Under the pieces are notes generated by a model. The model was given only the letters and a program-made list of their open reading frames with translations. It ran no database searches and was not told where the DNA came from. The position numbers and the translations under genes were made by a program. A stretch of 8,409 nucleotides of DNA from assembly GCA_030692055.1 (NCBI GenBank), contig JAUYCY010000066.1, positions 1 through 8,409 of the forward strand, read 5' to 3'. The stretch is from Candidatus Omnitrophota bacterium. GTDB lineage: Bacteria > Omnitrophota > Koll11 > Duberdicusellales > 4484-171. Below, piece by piece: positions 1 through 4,002 of the stretch (within the stretch, counting starts at the first letter, position 1; every line of letters starts with the position of its first letter).

Positions 1-1
1 T

Positions 2-253
2 AATTTTTGGAGGACAAAATCAGGGCTGGAGGTGGATTTTGTGCTTGGAAAGGGAGAGGCGGCTGTAGAAGTAAAAGGTTCGAGCAGGATTGATGGCAGG
101 GATATGAAGTCATTGAAGGCATTTATTGAAGAATATTCTCCAAAAAAAGCTGTGCTTGTGTGCAATGAGAAGGAAAAAAGGGTTAGCGGTAAAATACAGA
201 TTATGCCTTGGAGGGATTTTTTGTCTGAACTATGGGCAGGCAATATTTTATAA
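2..253 (+). CDS. AAA-type ATPase with DUF4143 C-terminal domain (3' fragment)
   Basis: The frame is open from base 2, so the gene begins before the window; the GTG at 32 lies inside the protein and is not its start. The visible 83 residues begin NFWRTKSGLEVDFVLG and continue to AVEVKGSSRIDGRDMKSL and KKAVLVCNEKEK. This is the usual C-terminal pattern of DUF4143 proteins: a restriction-endonuclease-like fold with E-V-D-F and E-V-K-x-S strands, normally attached to an N-terminal AAA ATPase of the COG1373 type. The stop is TAA at 251-253. These ATPases are widespread accessory genes of unclear role, often near toxin-antitoxin loci. The ATPase part is not visible, so the family call rests on the tail alone. 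No terminator is evident after it. Confidence 0.75.
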   Translation, partial: NFWRTKSGLEVDFVLGKGEAAVEVKGSSRIDGRDMKSLKAFIEEYSPKKAVLVCNEKEKRVSGKIQIMPWRDFLSELWAGNIL

Positions 254-305
254 GGGGGTAATAGGGTATGATTAGAGGTTTTGGCTGGGTGCCGGATAGG
301 TCTGA

Positions 306-331
306 TAGGATGTTTATAGATAGCTATTGAC
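306..331 (+). repeat. Dispersed repeat, copy A (ends only, internally deleted)
   Basis: This copy consists of TAGGATGTTTATAGAT (306-321), identical to the left end of copy D at 3553, joined directly to AGCTATTGAC (322-331), which matches the right end CGCCTATTGAC of copies C and D. All internal sequence is missing. The 26-bp stub therefore helps to define both boundaries of the repeat family. It lies just upstream of the first nucleotidyltransferase promoter. Confidence 0.55.
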
Positions 332-347
332 TAAGATAAAAAAATTA

Positions 348-376
348 TTGACAATGAAGTCTAAAAAGACTACAAT
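348..376 (+). promoter_or_regulatory. Sigma70 promoter of wHTH-nucleotidyltransferase 1
   Basis: A perfect -35 box TTGACA (348-353) is followed after exactly 17 bp by TACAAT (371-376). Transcription would start near 383, giving a leader of roughly 25 nt before the ATG at 409. The -10 box is buried in a 16-bp palindrome, see the operator entry. Confidence 0.75.
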
Positions 377-397
377 TGTAGTCATAATAGACTACAA
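355..397. promoter_or_regulatory. Operator for nucleotidyltransferase 1: palindrome plus extra half-sites
   Basis: GACTACAATTGTAGTC at 368-383 is a perfect 16-bp palindrome covering the -10 box. The half-site GACTACAA recurs in direct orientation at 390-397, 22 bp after the first. An imperfect inverted half-site TGAAGTC (355-361) sits 22 bp before the TGTAGTC of the palindrome. The array could bind dimers side by side on one face of the helix and block polymerase. The obvious candidate repressor is the winged-helix protein encoded immediately downstream; that is inference. Confidence 0.7.
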
Positions 398-408
398 TGG
401 AGACAAAG

Positions 409-1011
409 ATGTTTGAGATTACAAAATCAAAAACAAAGATTGCTATACTTGAGCTGTTTTTTAATGAACCTGCGGGAGAGTTTTATCTCAGACAACTTGA
501 GAGTATTACAGGTTATTCTGTTGGCAATATCCGCAGGGAGATGATGAAATTGGAGAAAAGCGGATTATTTTTAAGCCGCGTTATGGGCAAAATGAAGCTT
601 TACAGGTTAAATACAGCCCACCCGCTTTACAATGAGATAAAAAATATTGTGCGTAAGACGATAGGCATAGAAGGCAGGTTAAAGGAGATTATTAAGAAAT
701 ATCAAGATATAAGGTTTGCCTTTTTATATGGGTCTTTTGCCAGAGGTAAAGAGAAATCCTTAAGCGACATTGACCTGATCGTGATAGGCGGCATGGATTT
801 TAAAGGCATAAAAACTTGCATTTATGAATATCAGTCTAAAATAGGAAGAGAGATAAACAGCATTATTTATTCTCCGGAAGAATTCTTGAGTAAATTCAAG
901 GCGGAAAATCATTTTATCCATACGGTAATAAAAGAGCCTAAAATATTTTTAAAAGGAGCGGAAGATGAGTTTAGAAGATTTATACAGATTCGGGAAAATA
1001 CAAAAGCATAA
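409..1011 (+). CDS. Winged-helix minimal nucleotidyltransferase 1 (MNT, antitoxin-type)
   Basis: The first ~70 residues form a winged helix (KTKIAILELFFNEP...EFYLRQLESITGYSVGNIRREMMKLEKSGLF), followed by a polymerase-beta-type minimal nucleotidyltransferase domain. The signature is FLYGSFARGKEKSLSDIDLIVIG: G108-S109, with metal-binding D120 and D122, and E148 in GREINS as a possible third acid. I chose ATG 409 because GGAG (399-402) lies 6 nt upstream. ATG 397 is in frame (+4 residues) but has no SD and overlaps an operator half-site. In MNT/HEPN modules the MNT protein neutralises the HEPN RNase, in characterised cases by adenylylating it. The gene overlaps the HEPN frame at 965 by 47 nt, so the two are translationally coupled. 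The wHTH suggests autoregulation through the palindrome at its own promoter. No damage is seen. Confidence 0.85.
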   Translation: MFEITKSKTKIAILELFFNEPAGEFYLRQLESITGYSVGNIRREMMKLEKSGLFLSRVMGKMKLYRLNTAHPLYNEIKNIVRKTIGIEGRLKEIIKKYQDIRFAFLYGSFARGKEKSLSDIDLIVIGGMDFKGIKTCIYEYQSKIGREINSIIYSPEEFLSKFKAENHFIHTVIKEPKIFLKGAEDEFRRFIQIRENTKA

Positions 1012-1414
1012 AACGAGCCTTGAAGAAATTAAAAATCTTTTTGATGTAGCAGATAGGTGTTTAAAGGACGCCTCTTAAGAAAACATATCTTTGGACTTAA
1101 GATTCGTAGCTGTTTATCAAGCAGCTCTGGCGGCCGCAGAAAGCCTTTTGTGTTGTAATGGTTATAAGGCTCCCAAAGGCAATTATCATTATATGACATG
1201 GGAAGGCCTGCGCAATATCCATGACGATTGTATAAAAAAGTCTATCATTCTTTTTGATTCAGCCAGGCAGAAAAGAGGAGCGGCTTTTTATGACCATACA
1301 GATGTGGTTAGCGAGGTTGAATTCAATGAATTATTCAAGGAAGCAAAGGTATTTATAAGTTATATAGCGGCCAAGATTAAAAAAGAATACCCTGATTATG
1401 GATTTTCTTTATAG
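965..1414 (+). pseudogene. HEPN-domain toxin 1, interrupted by an in-frame TAA
   Basis: The ATG at 965 has AAGGAG (953-958) 6 nt upstream and overlaps the end of the nucleotidyltransferase gene. It reads MSLEDLYRFGKIQKHKTS... to CLKDAS and then hits TAA at 1076-1078. The same frame continues without shift as ENISLDLRFVAVYQAALAAAESLL...GYKAPKGNYHYMTWEGL... to TAG 1412-1414. Together this is a 149-codon HEPN protein of the usual MNT-partner length and order. The later part carries R104-x4-Y109 and R104-x6-H111 (ARQKRGAAFYDH), fitting the HEPN RNase motif R-x4-6-H. A single base change explains the stop. A restart at TTG 1091 is possible but would lack the first HEPN helix and has no clear SD. 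The gene is either inactivated or carries a sequencing error. Confidence 0.75.
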
Positions 1415-1425
1415 GGCGCGAAGAT

Positions 1426-1636
1426 TAGGATGTCTATAGATTGAAGATACTCTTCCCTAAAATTTATTTTTATCCTTCCATTTTTATTATTTCCAATCAA
1501 AAGTTTCACAGTCCAGGTAGACATTAAAGATATAAGCGATGACAAATATTTCCAGGCTGTTCATGTAAGAAATATTGGATATGTGGTGGGGGTTTTGAGG
1601 CATGCCCAATAGACATATTCGGACAGTGCCTATTGA
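1426..1636 (+). repeat. Dispersed repeat, copy B (contains PLD-like N-terminal remnant)
   Basis: The copy runs from TAGGATGTCTATAGATTG to GTGCCTATTGA, between HEPN 1 and nucleotidyltransferase 2. Most of it aligns with copy D (3553-3750) and with copy C (2445-2708). One frame reads YSSLKFIFILPFLLFPIKSF, then VDIKDISDDKYFQAVHVRNIGYVVGVLRHAQ and stop, that is a signal peptide plus the first residues of a PLD-like protein. Relative to copy D there is one extra G after the TTG start (TTGAAG versus TTGAAA), so translation from that start would be frameshifted. I treat it as a gene remnant inside a repeat, not a working gene. Confidence 0.65.
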
Positions 1637-1679
1637 ATATTATATAGAAATAGGGTATATTTAAAAGCGGAGGGAAACC

Positions 1680-1708
1680 TTGCAATATTAACATTCTTAT
1701 GCTATACT
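1680..1708 (+). promoter_or_regulatory. Sigma70 promoter of wHTH-nucleotidyltransferase 2
   Basis: TTGCAA (1680-1685), a 17-bp spacer and TATACT (1703-1708) form a strong promoter with the same spacing as the promoters at 348 and 2704. The predicted start is near 1715. It lies about 45 bp beyond the right end of repeat copy B. Confidence 0.7.
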
Positions 1709-1743
1709 CATTATAGTGAGTAATCGTTCAATAAAATGAGTAT
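1704..1743. promoter_or_regulatory. Operator for nucleotidyltransferase 2: inverted repeat plus extra half-site
   Basis: ACTCATTATAGTGAGT (1706-1721) has inverted arms ACTCA and TGAGT and overlaps the end of the -10 box. A further TGAGT at 1737-1741 lies 20 bp after the second arm. The extended arm ATACTCAT (1704-1711) is the exact inverse of ATGAGTAT (1736-1743). The layout matches the operators of units 1 and 3 although the sequence is unrelated. Confidence 0.6.
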
Positions 1744-1754
1744 GGGAGTGGGTT

Positions 1755-2321
1755 ATGCTTTCTAGTTATGTTATCTCTACTAATTCACAAAGTGTATTAA
1801 GATTTCTTCTCACGCATCCTGACAAATCACATTACGAAAGAGAAATTGCCAGAGGCGCTAAGATTAGTTATGGCTCAGCTAATAATATATTAAATCGGTT
1901 ATACAAAGAAAACCTGGTCAAGAGAAAAAATGAAGGCAGAATGTGTTACTATTCTATTGATATGGCTAATCCATATATCAAAGAATTTAAGATTCTGAAT
2001 AATCTCCTTCTTATCGAATCCCTAATAGAATTTCTCAAGCCATATACTCGCAAGATAATCCTTTACGGAAGCTGGGCTCAGGGAACCGATATCGAAAATA
2101 GCGATATAGACTTGTTTATTATTACCTCAGATGAAGATAAAGTCAGAGCTATTGTTGACAAATATTCTTATACTAACAAAGCAGCCAATAGAAAAATACA
2201 GGCTATCATCAATACTCCCGCTGATCTCCTGAACACAGATGAGAAAGAGGCTGTTTTTATGGAAGAAGTAAAACAAGGAAAAATCTTATGGGAGAGAGAA
2301 ATCAATGAACATAACCTTTAA
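1755..2321 (+). CDS. Winged-helix minimal nucleotidyltransferase 2 (MNT, antitoxin-type)
   Basis: A 188-residue protein. Residues ~10-75 form a winged helix (SVLRFLLTHPDKSHYEREIARGAKISYGSANNILNRLYKENLV). Residues ~97-165 form the nucleotidyltransferase core, with ILYGSWAQGTDIENSDIDLFII, G105-S106 and metal-binding D117 and D119. The segment equivalent to GREINSIIYSPEEF of the first MNT reads NRKIQAIINTPADLL, so an acidic third ligand is not apparent there. The start ATG has GGAG (1745-1748) 6 nt upstream. The HEPN remnant follows 2 nt after the stop. It is only distantly similar to the other two MNTs in the window, so it is not a recent tandem duplicate. Its role as antitoxin and self-repressor is inferred from family and operator. 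Confidence 0.82.
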   Translation: MLSSYVISTNSQSVLRFLLTHPDKSHYEREIARGAKISYGSANNILNRLYKENLVKRKNEGRMCYYSIDMANPYIKEFKILNNLLLIESLIEFLKPYTRKIILYGSWAQGTDIENSDIDLFIITSDEDKVRAIVDKYSYTNKAANRKIQAIINTPADLLNTDEKEAVFMEEVKQGKILWEREINEHNL

Positions 2322-2323
2322 AG

Positions 2324-2425
2324 GTGGATTATAAAAGAAAATTTTCTCAGAAAGGCGCTTCTGGAATAATTGAGAGCGCAAAAAAATTTCTTAAGGCGGC
2401 AAAAGAACTGCTAAAGCCCCTTTGA
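2324..2425 (+). pseudogene. HEPN-like partner 2, truncated to 33 codons
   Basis: Just after the nucleotidyltransferase stop, a frame from GTG 2324 reads VDYKRKFSQKGASGIIESAKKFLKAAKELLKPL and ends at TGA 2423-2425. The helical I-x-x-A-K-K-F-L-x-A-A-K-E-L-L pattern and the position behind an MNT gene fit the first helices of a HEPN partner. A complete one would be about 100-150 residues. The frame ends about 20 bp before homology to the dispersed repeat begins (2445), so the rest was probably lost at that junction. No clear SD is present; reinitiation after the upstream stop is possible. Confidence 0.55.
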
Positions 2426-2447
2426 ATGCCAACGAATGCAGGCATTC
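2424..2447. repeat. Small inverted repeat at the junction before repeat copy C
   Basis: GAATGCC (2424-2430) and GGCATTC (2441-2447) form a 7-bp stem with a 10-nt loop. It sits exactly where the HEPN remnant stops and repeat homology starts, and it replaces the usual left end TAGGATG. It may mark a deletion or rearrangement breakpoint. Confidence 0.4.
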
Positions 2448-2683
2448 CGTTTTTATTATTTCCAATCAAAAGTTTCGGAGTCCAGGTAGAAATTAAAGAC
2501 ATAAGCGACGACAAATATTTCCAGGCTGTTCATGTAAGAAATATTGGATATGTGGTGGGGTCCGCAAAAGTTCAGTATAGGAGAAAGCTAAAAGAACGCC
2601 TTAAAAAAGAAGACAGTGAAACCGTGACAAAATGTCACGGTTTGAAAATGTTGGCTACTGCTTTTTCGCGACATGCCCAATAG
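2426..2683 (+). pseudogene. Mosaic reading frame: PLD-like N-terminus joined to a BRO-N-type fragment
   Basis: The 85-codon open frame is a patchwork. Residues ~9-36 (PFLLFPIKSF...VEIKDISDDKYFQAVH) match the signal peptide and N-terminus of the PLD-like remnants in copies B and D. The next stretch, RNIGYVVG, also occurs at 1570 and 5540. From YRRKLKERLKKEDSETVTKCHGLKMLA it matches the fragment at 3787-3984 and resembles BRO-N/phage antirepressor-type proteins. The last residues (AFSRHAQ) come from the right module of the repeat. The proper start and signal-peptide N-region are missing, and ATG 2426 has no convincing SD. I think it is unlikely to make a functional protein, although the frame has stayed open across three joins. 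Confidence 0.55.
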
Positions 2684-2708
2684 ACACATTCCGCCAGCGC
2701 CTATTGAC
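2445..2708 (+). repeat. Dispersed repeat, copy C (left-truncated, with internal BRO-type insert)
   Basis: Homology to copies B and D begins at TTCCGTTTTTATTATT. It matches copy B closely up to GGATATGTGGTGGGG (ending 2557) and then carries about 110 bp of BRO-N-type sequence absent from B. Copy-like sequence resumes at CATGCCCAATAGACAC and ends with CGCCTATTGAC (2708). The last ~37 bp differ from copy D by one base. The terminal TTGAC forms the -35 box of the next unit. Confidence 0.6.
2619..2643. repeat. Hairpin in BRO-type fragment (copy 1)
   Basis: AAACCGTGACA (2619-2629) and TGTCACGGTTT (2633-2643) form a perfect 11-bp stem with loop AAA. A second copy at 3896-3920 has a T-A pair at one position where this one has G-C, so pairing is kept. 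No T-run follows, so a simple terminator is unlikely. Confidence 0.6.
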
Positions 2709-2732
2709 AAATTGTTCTATGTAAAGTATACT
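2704..2732 (+). promoter_or_regulatory. Sigma70 promoter of wHTH-nucleotidyltransferase 3
   Basis: Consensus TTGACA (2704-2709), 17 bp, TATACT (2727-2732). The first five bases of the -35 box are the right end of repeat copy C. The predicted start is near 2739, within the operator array. Confidence 0.8.
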
Positions 2733-2747
2733 TTACATATGTAAAGT
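2719..2747. promoter_or_regulatory. Operator for nucleotidyltransferase 3: 20-bp perfect palindrome plus third half-site
   Basis: ATGTAAAGTATACTTTACAT (2719-2738) is a perfect 20-bp palindrome that contains the -10 box. ATGTAAAGT recurs directly at 2739-2747, exactly 20 bp after its first occurrence, so TTTACATATGTAAA (2733-2746) is a second, overlapping palindrome. This is the clearest of the three MNT operators. The downstream winged-helix protein is the likely ligand, by inference. Confidence 0.75.
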
Positions 2748-2759
2748 GAGGTTAACAGG

Positions 2760-3395
2760 ATGACTATCGAAAGATCTTTAGATAATATTCTGAATACAAA
2801 CTCAAAGGTAAAAATCATACGCCTTTTTACTTCTCGCAGAGAAGACTTTCTTGCCTCTGGCCGGGAAATAGCGAGATTAACAGGAATTACCCCGCCAGCA
2901 GCTCATACTGCGCTTAAAGATTTATATAACCAGGATGTATTAAAAAGGGATATTATCGGTAGAGAGCATATCTATAGACTCAGCGCAAATAATAGGATTG
3001 TCCATGATATACTTAAGCCGGCTTTTAAAAAAGAACATTCTATTAAAGAAGACATCTTTAAATTCTTGAAAGAAAAAATAAAAGAAAAGAGAATAGAGGG
3101 CAAGATTATTTCTCTTATCTTGTATGGAAGTCTGCAATTAGGTAGCACCGATGAAAAAAGCGATGTTGATATAGCAATAGTTACAGGAGACGAGCTTGCT
3201 AAAAAGCAAATAGAGAGAATATTTATAGAAGATATCTCGCATCAATTTTATGAATATTTTGGCGCCAATCTGGACAGTTATATAAAAACAAAGGATGAAT
3301 TTATTAAGCGCCTTAAGGAAAATCAACCGCCGGTTTCAACAATGATGCGGTCCTATTCTGTTATTTACGGAAAAGGTCCTTTAGACCTTAAATAA
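2760..3395 (+). CDS. Winged-helix minimal nucleotidyltransferase 3 (MNT, antitoxin-type)
   Basis: A 211-residue protein. The N-terminal winged helix covers ~12-75 (KVKIIRLFTSRREDFLASGREIARLTGITPPAAHTALKDLYNQDVLKRD...). A charged helical linker (~90-112) leads into the nucleotidyltransferase core LILYGSLQLGSTDEKSDVDIAIVTG, with G123-S124 and metal-binding D135 and D137. In the later strand, GANLDSYIKTKDEF offers an aspartate as possible third ligand. The start ATG has GAGGT (2748-2752) 7 nt upstream. A HEPN remnant starts one base after the stop. By family this should be the antitoxin or modifying enzyme of an MNT/HEPN pair and probably represses its own promoter. The gene is full length and undamaged. 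Confidence 0.85.
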   Translation: MTIERSLDNILNTNSKVKIIRLFTSRREDFLASGREIARLTGITPPAAHTALKDLYNQDVLKRDIIGREHIYRLSANNRIVHDILKPAFKKEHSIKEDIFKFLKEKIKEKRIEGKIISLILYGSLQLGSTDEKSDVDIAIVTGDELAKKQIERIFIEDISHQFYEYFGANLDSYIKTKDEFIKRLKENQPPVSTMMRSYSVIYGKGPLDLK

Positions 3396-3396
3396 T

Positions 3397-3555
3397 ATGA
3401 GCGCTAAGAAAATAAAAATTAAACAAGAAGAAAAATCAGCCGCGATAGATTATCTTAAAAAGGCGGAAGATAATTATAATGCTGTCGGCACATTAGCTGT
3501 TCAATGTGTAATTTCTTCAGCGGATGCTATTTGCGTATACGAGAAAGGGATATAG
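3397..3555 (+). pseudogene. HEPN-domain partner 3, truncated after 52 codons by the repeat
   Basis: ATG 3397, one base after the nucleotidyltransferase stop, starts MSAKKIKIKQEEKSAAIDYLKKAEDNYNAVGTLAVQCVISSADAICVYEKGI and then TAG. The pattern A-I-D-Y-L-K-K-A-E-x-N and A-x-x-S-A-D-A-I-C-V matches the first two helices of HEPN partners, normally about 110-130 residues. The RNase motif that should follow is missing. The TAG stop (3553-3555) is itself the first three bases of repeat copy D, so the gene was cut at the repeat's left boundary. No strong SD; coupling to the upstream stop is likely. Confidence 0.7.
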
Positions 3556-3750
3556 GATGTTTATAGATTGAAATACTCTTCCCTAAAAGTTCTTTTTATC
3601 CTTCCATTTTTATTATTCCCTATCAAAAGTTTCGCGATCCATGTAGATATTAAAGATATAAGCGATGACAGATATTTTCACTCCTTCATGCGTCCGGATA
3701 ATCCTTTTCGCAGCATGCCTAATAGACACATTCCGCCAGCGCCTATTGAC
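3553..3750 (+). repeat. Dispersed repeat, copy D (most complete)
   Basis: The copy begins TAGGATGTTTATAGATTG and ends CGCCTATTGAC. It shares the first ~120 bp with copy B. It contains GGATAATCCTTT (also in copy E at 5526) and ends in the right module CATGCCTAATAGACAC... shared with B and C. The ends hold a short possible inverted repeat (ATAGG at 3552-3556, CCTAT at 3742-3746), too short to prove a transposon. No transposase gene is present. Confidence 0.65.
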
Positions 3751-3756
3751 TTTTAA
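3568..3756 (+). pseudogene. PLD-like signal peptide/N-terminal remnant inside repeat copy D
   Basis: From TTG 3568 the frame reads MKYSSLKVLFILPFLLFPIKSFA, a convincing Sec signal peptide, then IHVDIKDISDDRYFHSFM, RPDNPFRSMPNRHIPPAPIDF and TAA. The segment VDIKDISDDRYF resembles KITDISDRKYE just after the signal peptide of the PLD protein at 7642. It lacks all catalytic parts of a PLD, so it is best read as a decayed gene start. There is no good SD before the TTG. A short secreted peptide cannot be excluded because this copy, unlike B, keeps start and signal peptide in frame. Confidence 0.5.
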
Positions 3757-3774
3757 GTTAAAAGCGGGTAGATT
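3746..3774 (+). promoter_or_regulatory. Possible promoter at the right end of repeat copy D
   Basis: TTGACT (3746-3751) from the repeat's right end is followed after 17 bp by TAGATT (3769-3774), which matches 4 of 6 consensus positions. A second AT-rich box TATATA lies at 3775-3780. It is weaker than the three MNT promoters and would transcribe toward the BRO-type fragment and the terminator at 3946. Confidence 0.3.
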
Positions 3775-3895
3775 TATATATAGTAATTAAAAATCTGGAG
3801 GGATGAATGGAGAAAATCGGTTCTTTCGGATAGCAACAATCCTCCCGTATATTGGAGAGTTCTCAAAAAACGCCTCTTAGATGAAGGCTCAAATG

Positions 3896-3920
3896 AAACC
3901 GTTACAAAATGTAACGGTTT
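3896..3920. repeat. Hairpin in BRO-type fragment (copy 2)
   Basis: AAACCGTTACA (3896-3906) and TGTAACGGTTT (3910-3920) form a perfect 11-bp stem with loop AAA. It is the counterpart of 2619-2643, with one compensated base pair. It falls over the codons for ETVTKCNGL. Confidence 0.6.
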
Positions 3921-3945
3921 GAAAATGCTGGCTGCGGACGCCTGG

Positions 3946-3982
3946 AGTAGTAGGGCAGGCTTAAATCTGCCCTACTACTTTT
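3946..3982 (+). terminator. Strong hairpin, rho-independent terminator-like
   Basis: AGTAGTAGGGCAG (3946-3958) pairs perfectly with CTGCCCTACTACT (3967-3979) over 13 bp around an 8-nt loop. Four T's end at 3982. It would stop transcription coming from the repeat/BRO side before the TIM-barrel operon. The symmetrical GTAGTAGGGCAG arms also look like an interspersed palindromic repeat that joined the BRO fragment at codon AAD|AW. Confidence 0.7.
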
Positions 3983-4002
3983 AAGTTAAAAAGAATATTG
4001 AA

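Larger units (their letters stand above)
3787..3984 (+). pseudogene. BRO-N/phage antirepressor-type gene fragment
   Basis: The frame is open from just after TAA 3784-3786 and reads KIWRDEWRKSVLSDSNNPPVYWRVLKKRLLDEGSNETVTKCNGLKMLAADAW, then SSRAGLNLPYYF and TAA. W-R-D-E-W, V-L-S-D-S-x-x-P-x-x-Y-W, L-K-K-R-L and E-T-V-T-K-C-N-G-L-K-M-L-A-A-D resemble the core of BRO-N-domain proteins, which are DNA-binding regulators common in phages and mobile DNA. The stretch expected between DEW and VLSDS is shortened, there is no in-frame start, and the reading frame changes to terminator sequence where a DGKMR-like motif would normally follow. Hence a dead fragment. A close relative sits inside repeat copy C (2559-2660). 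Confidence 0.6.
3749..3991. repeat. 15-bp direct repeats flanking the BRO-type fragment
   Basis: ACTTTTAAGTTAAAA occurs at 3749-3763, at the end of repeat copy D, and again at 3977-3991, just before the TIM-barrel gene. The 213 bp between hold the BRO-type fragment and the hairpin. The arrangement fits insertion with duplication, or slippage between short repeats. Confidence 0.5.

Noticed and set aside
965..1414. Stop-codon reassignment (TAA read as sense) in HEPN 1
   Set aside because: TAA ends other genes in the window normally (the genes ending at 253, 2321 and 3395), so a single nonsense mutation or error is simpler.
2940..3326. Minus-strand open frames opposite nucleotidyltransferase 3
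   Set aside because: They lie antisense to a gene with clear domains, have no SD or family resemblance, and are explained by its codon use.
306..3750. Integron gene cassettes with attC sites
   Set aside because: The repeats lack GTTRRRY/RYYYAAC core sites and the imperfectly palindromic attC structure, and no integrase is seen. CAATAG...CTATTG at the right end is too short to qualify.
3803..3880. 25-codon frame from ATG 3803
   Set aside because: The GGAGG lies too close to the ATG, the frame has no family resemblance, and the BRO-type frame in another phase explains the sequence.
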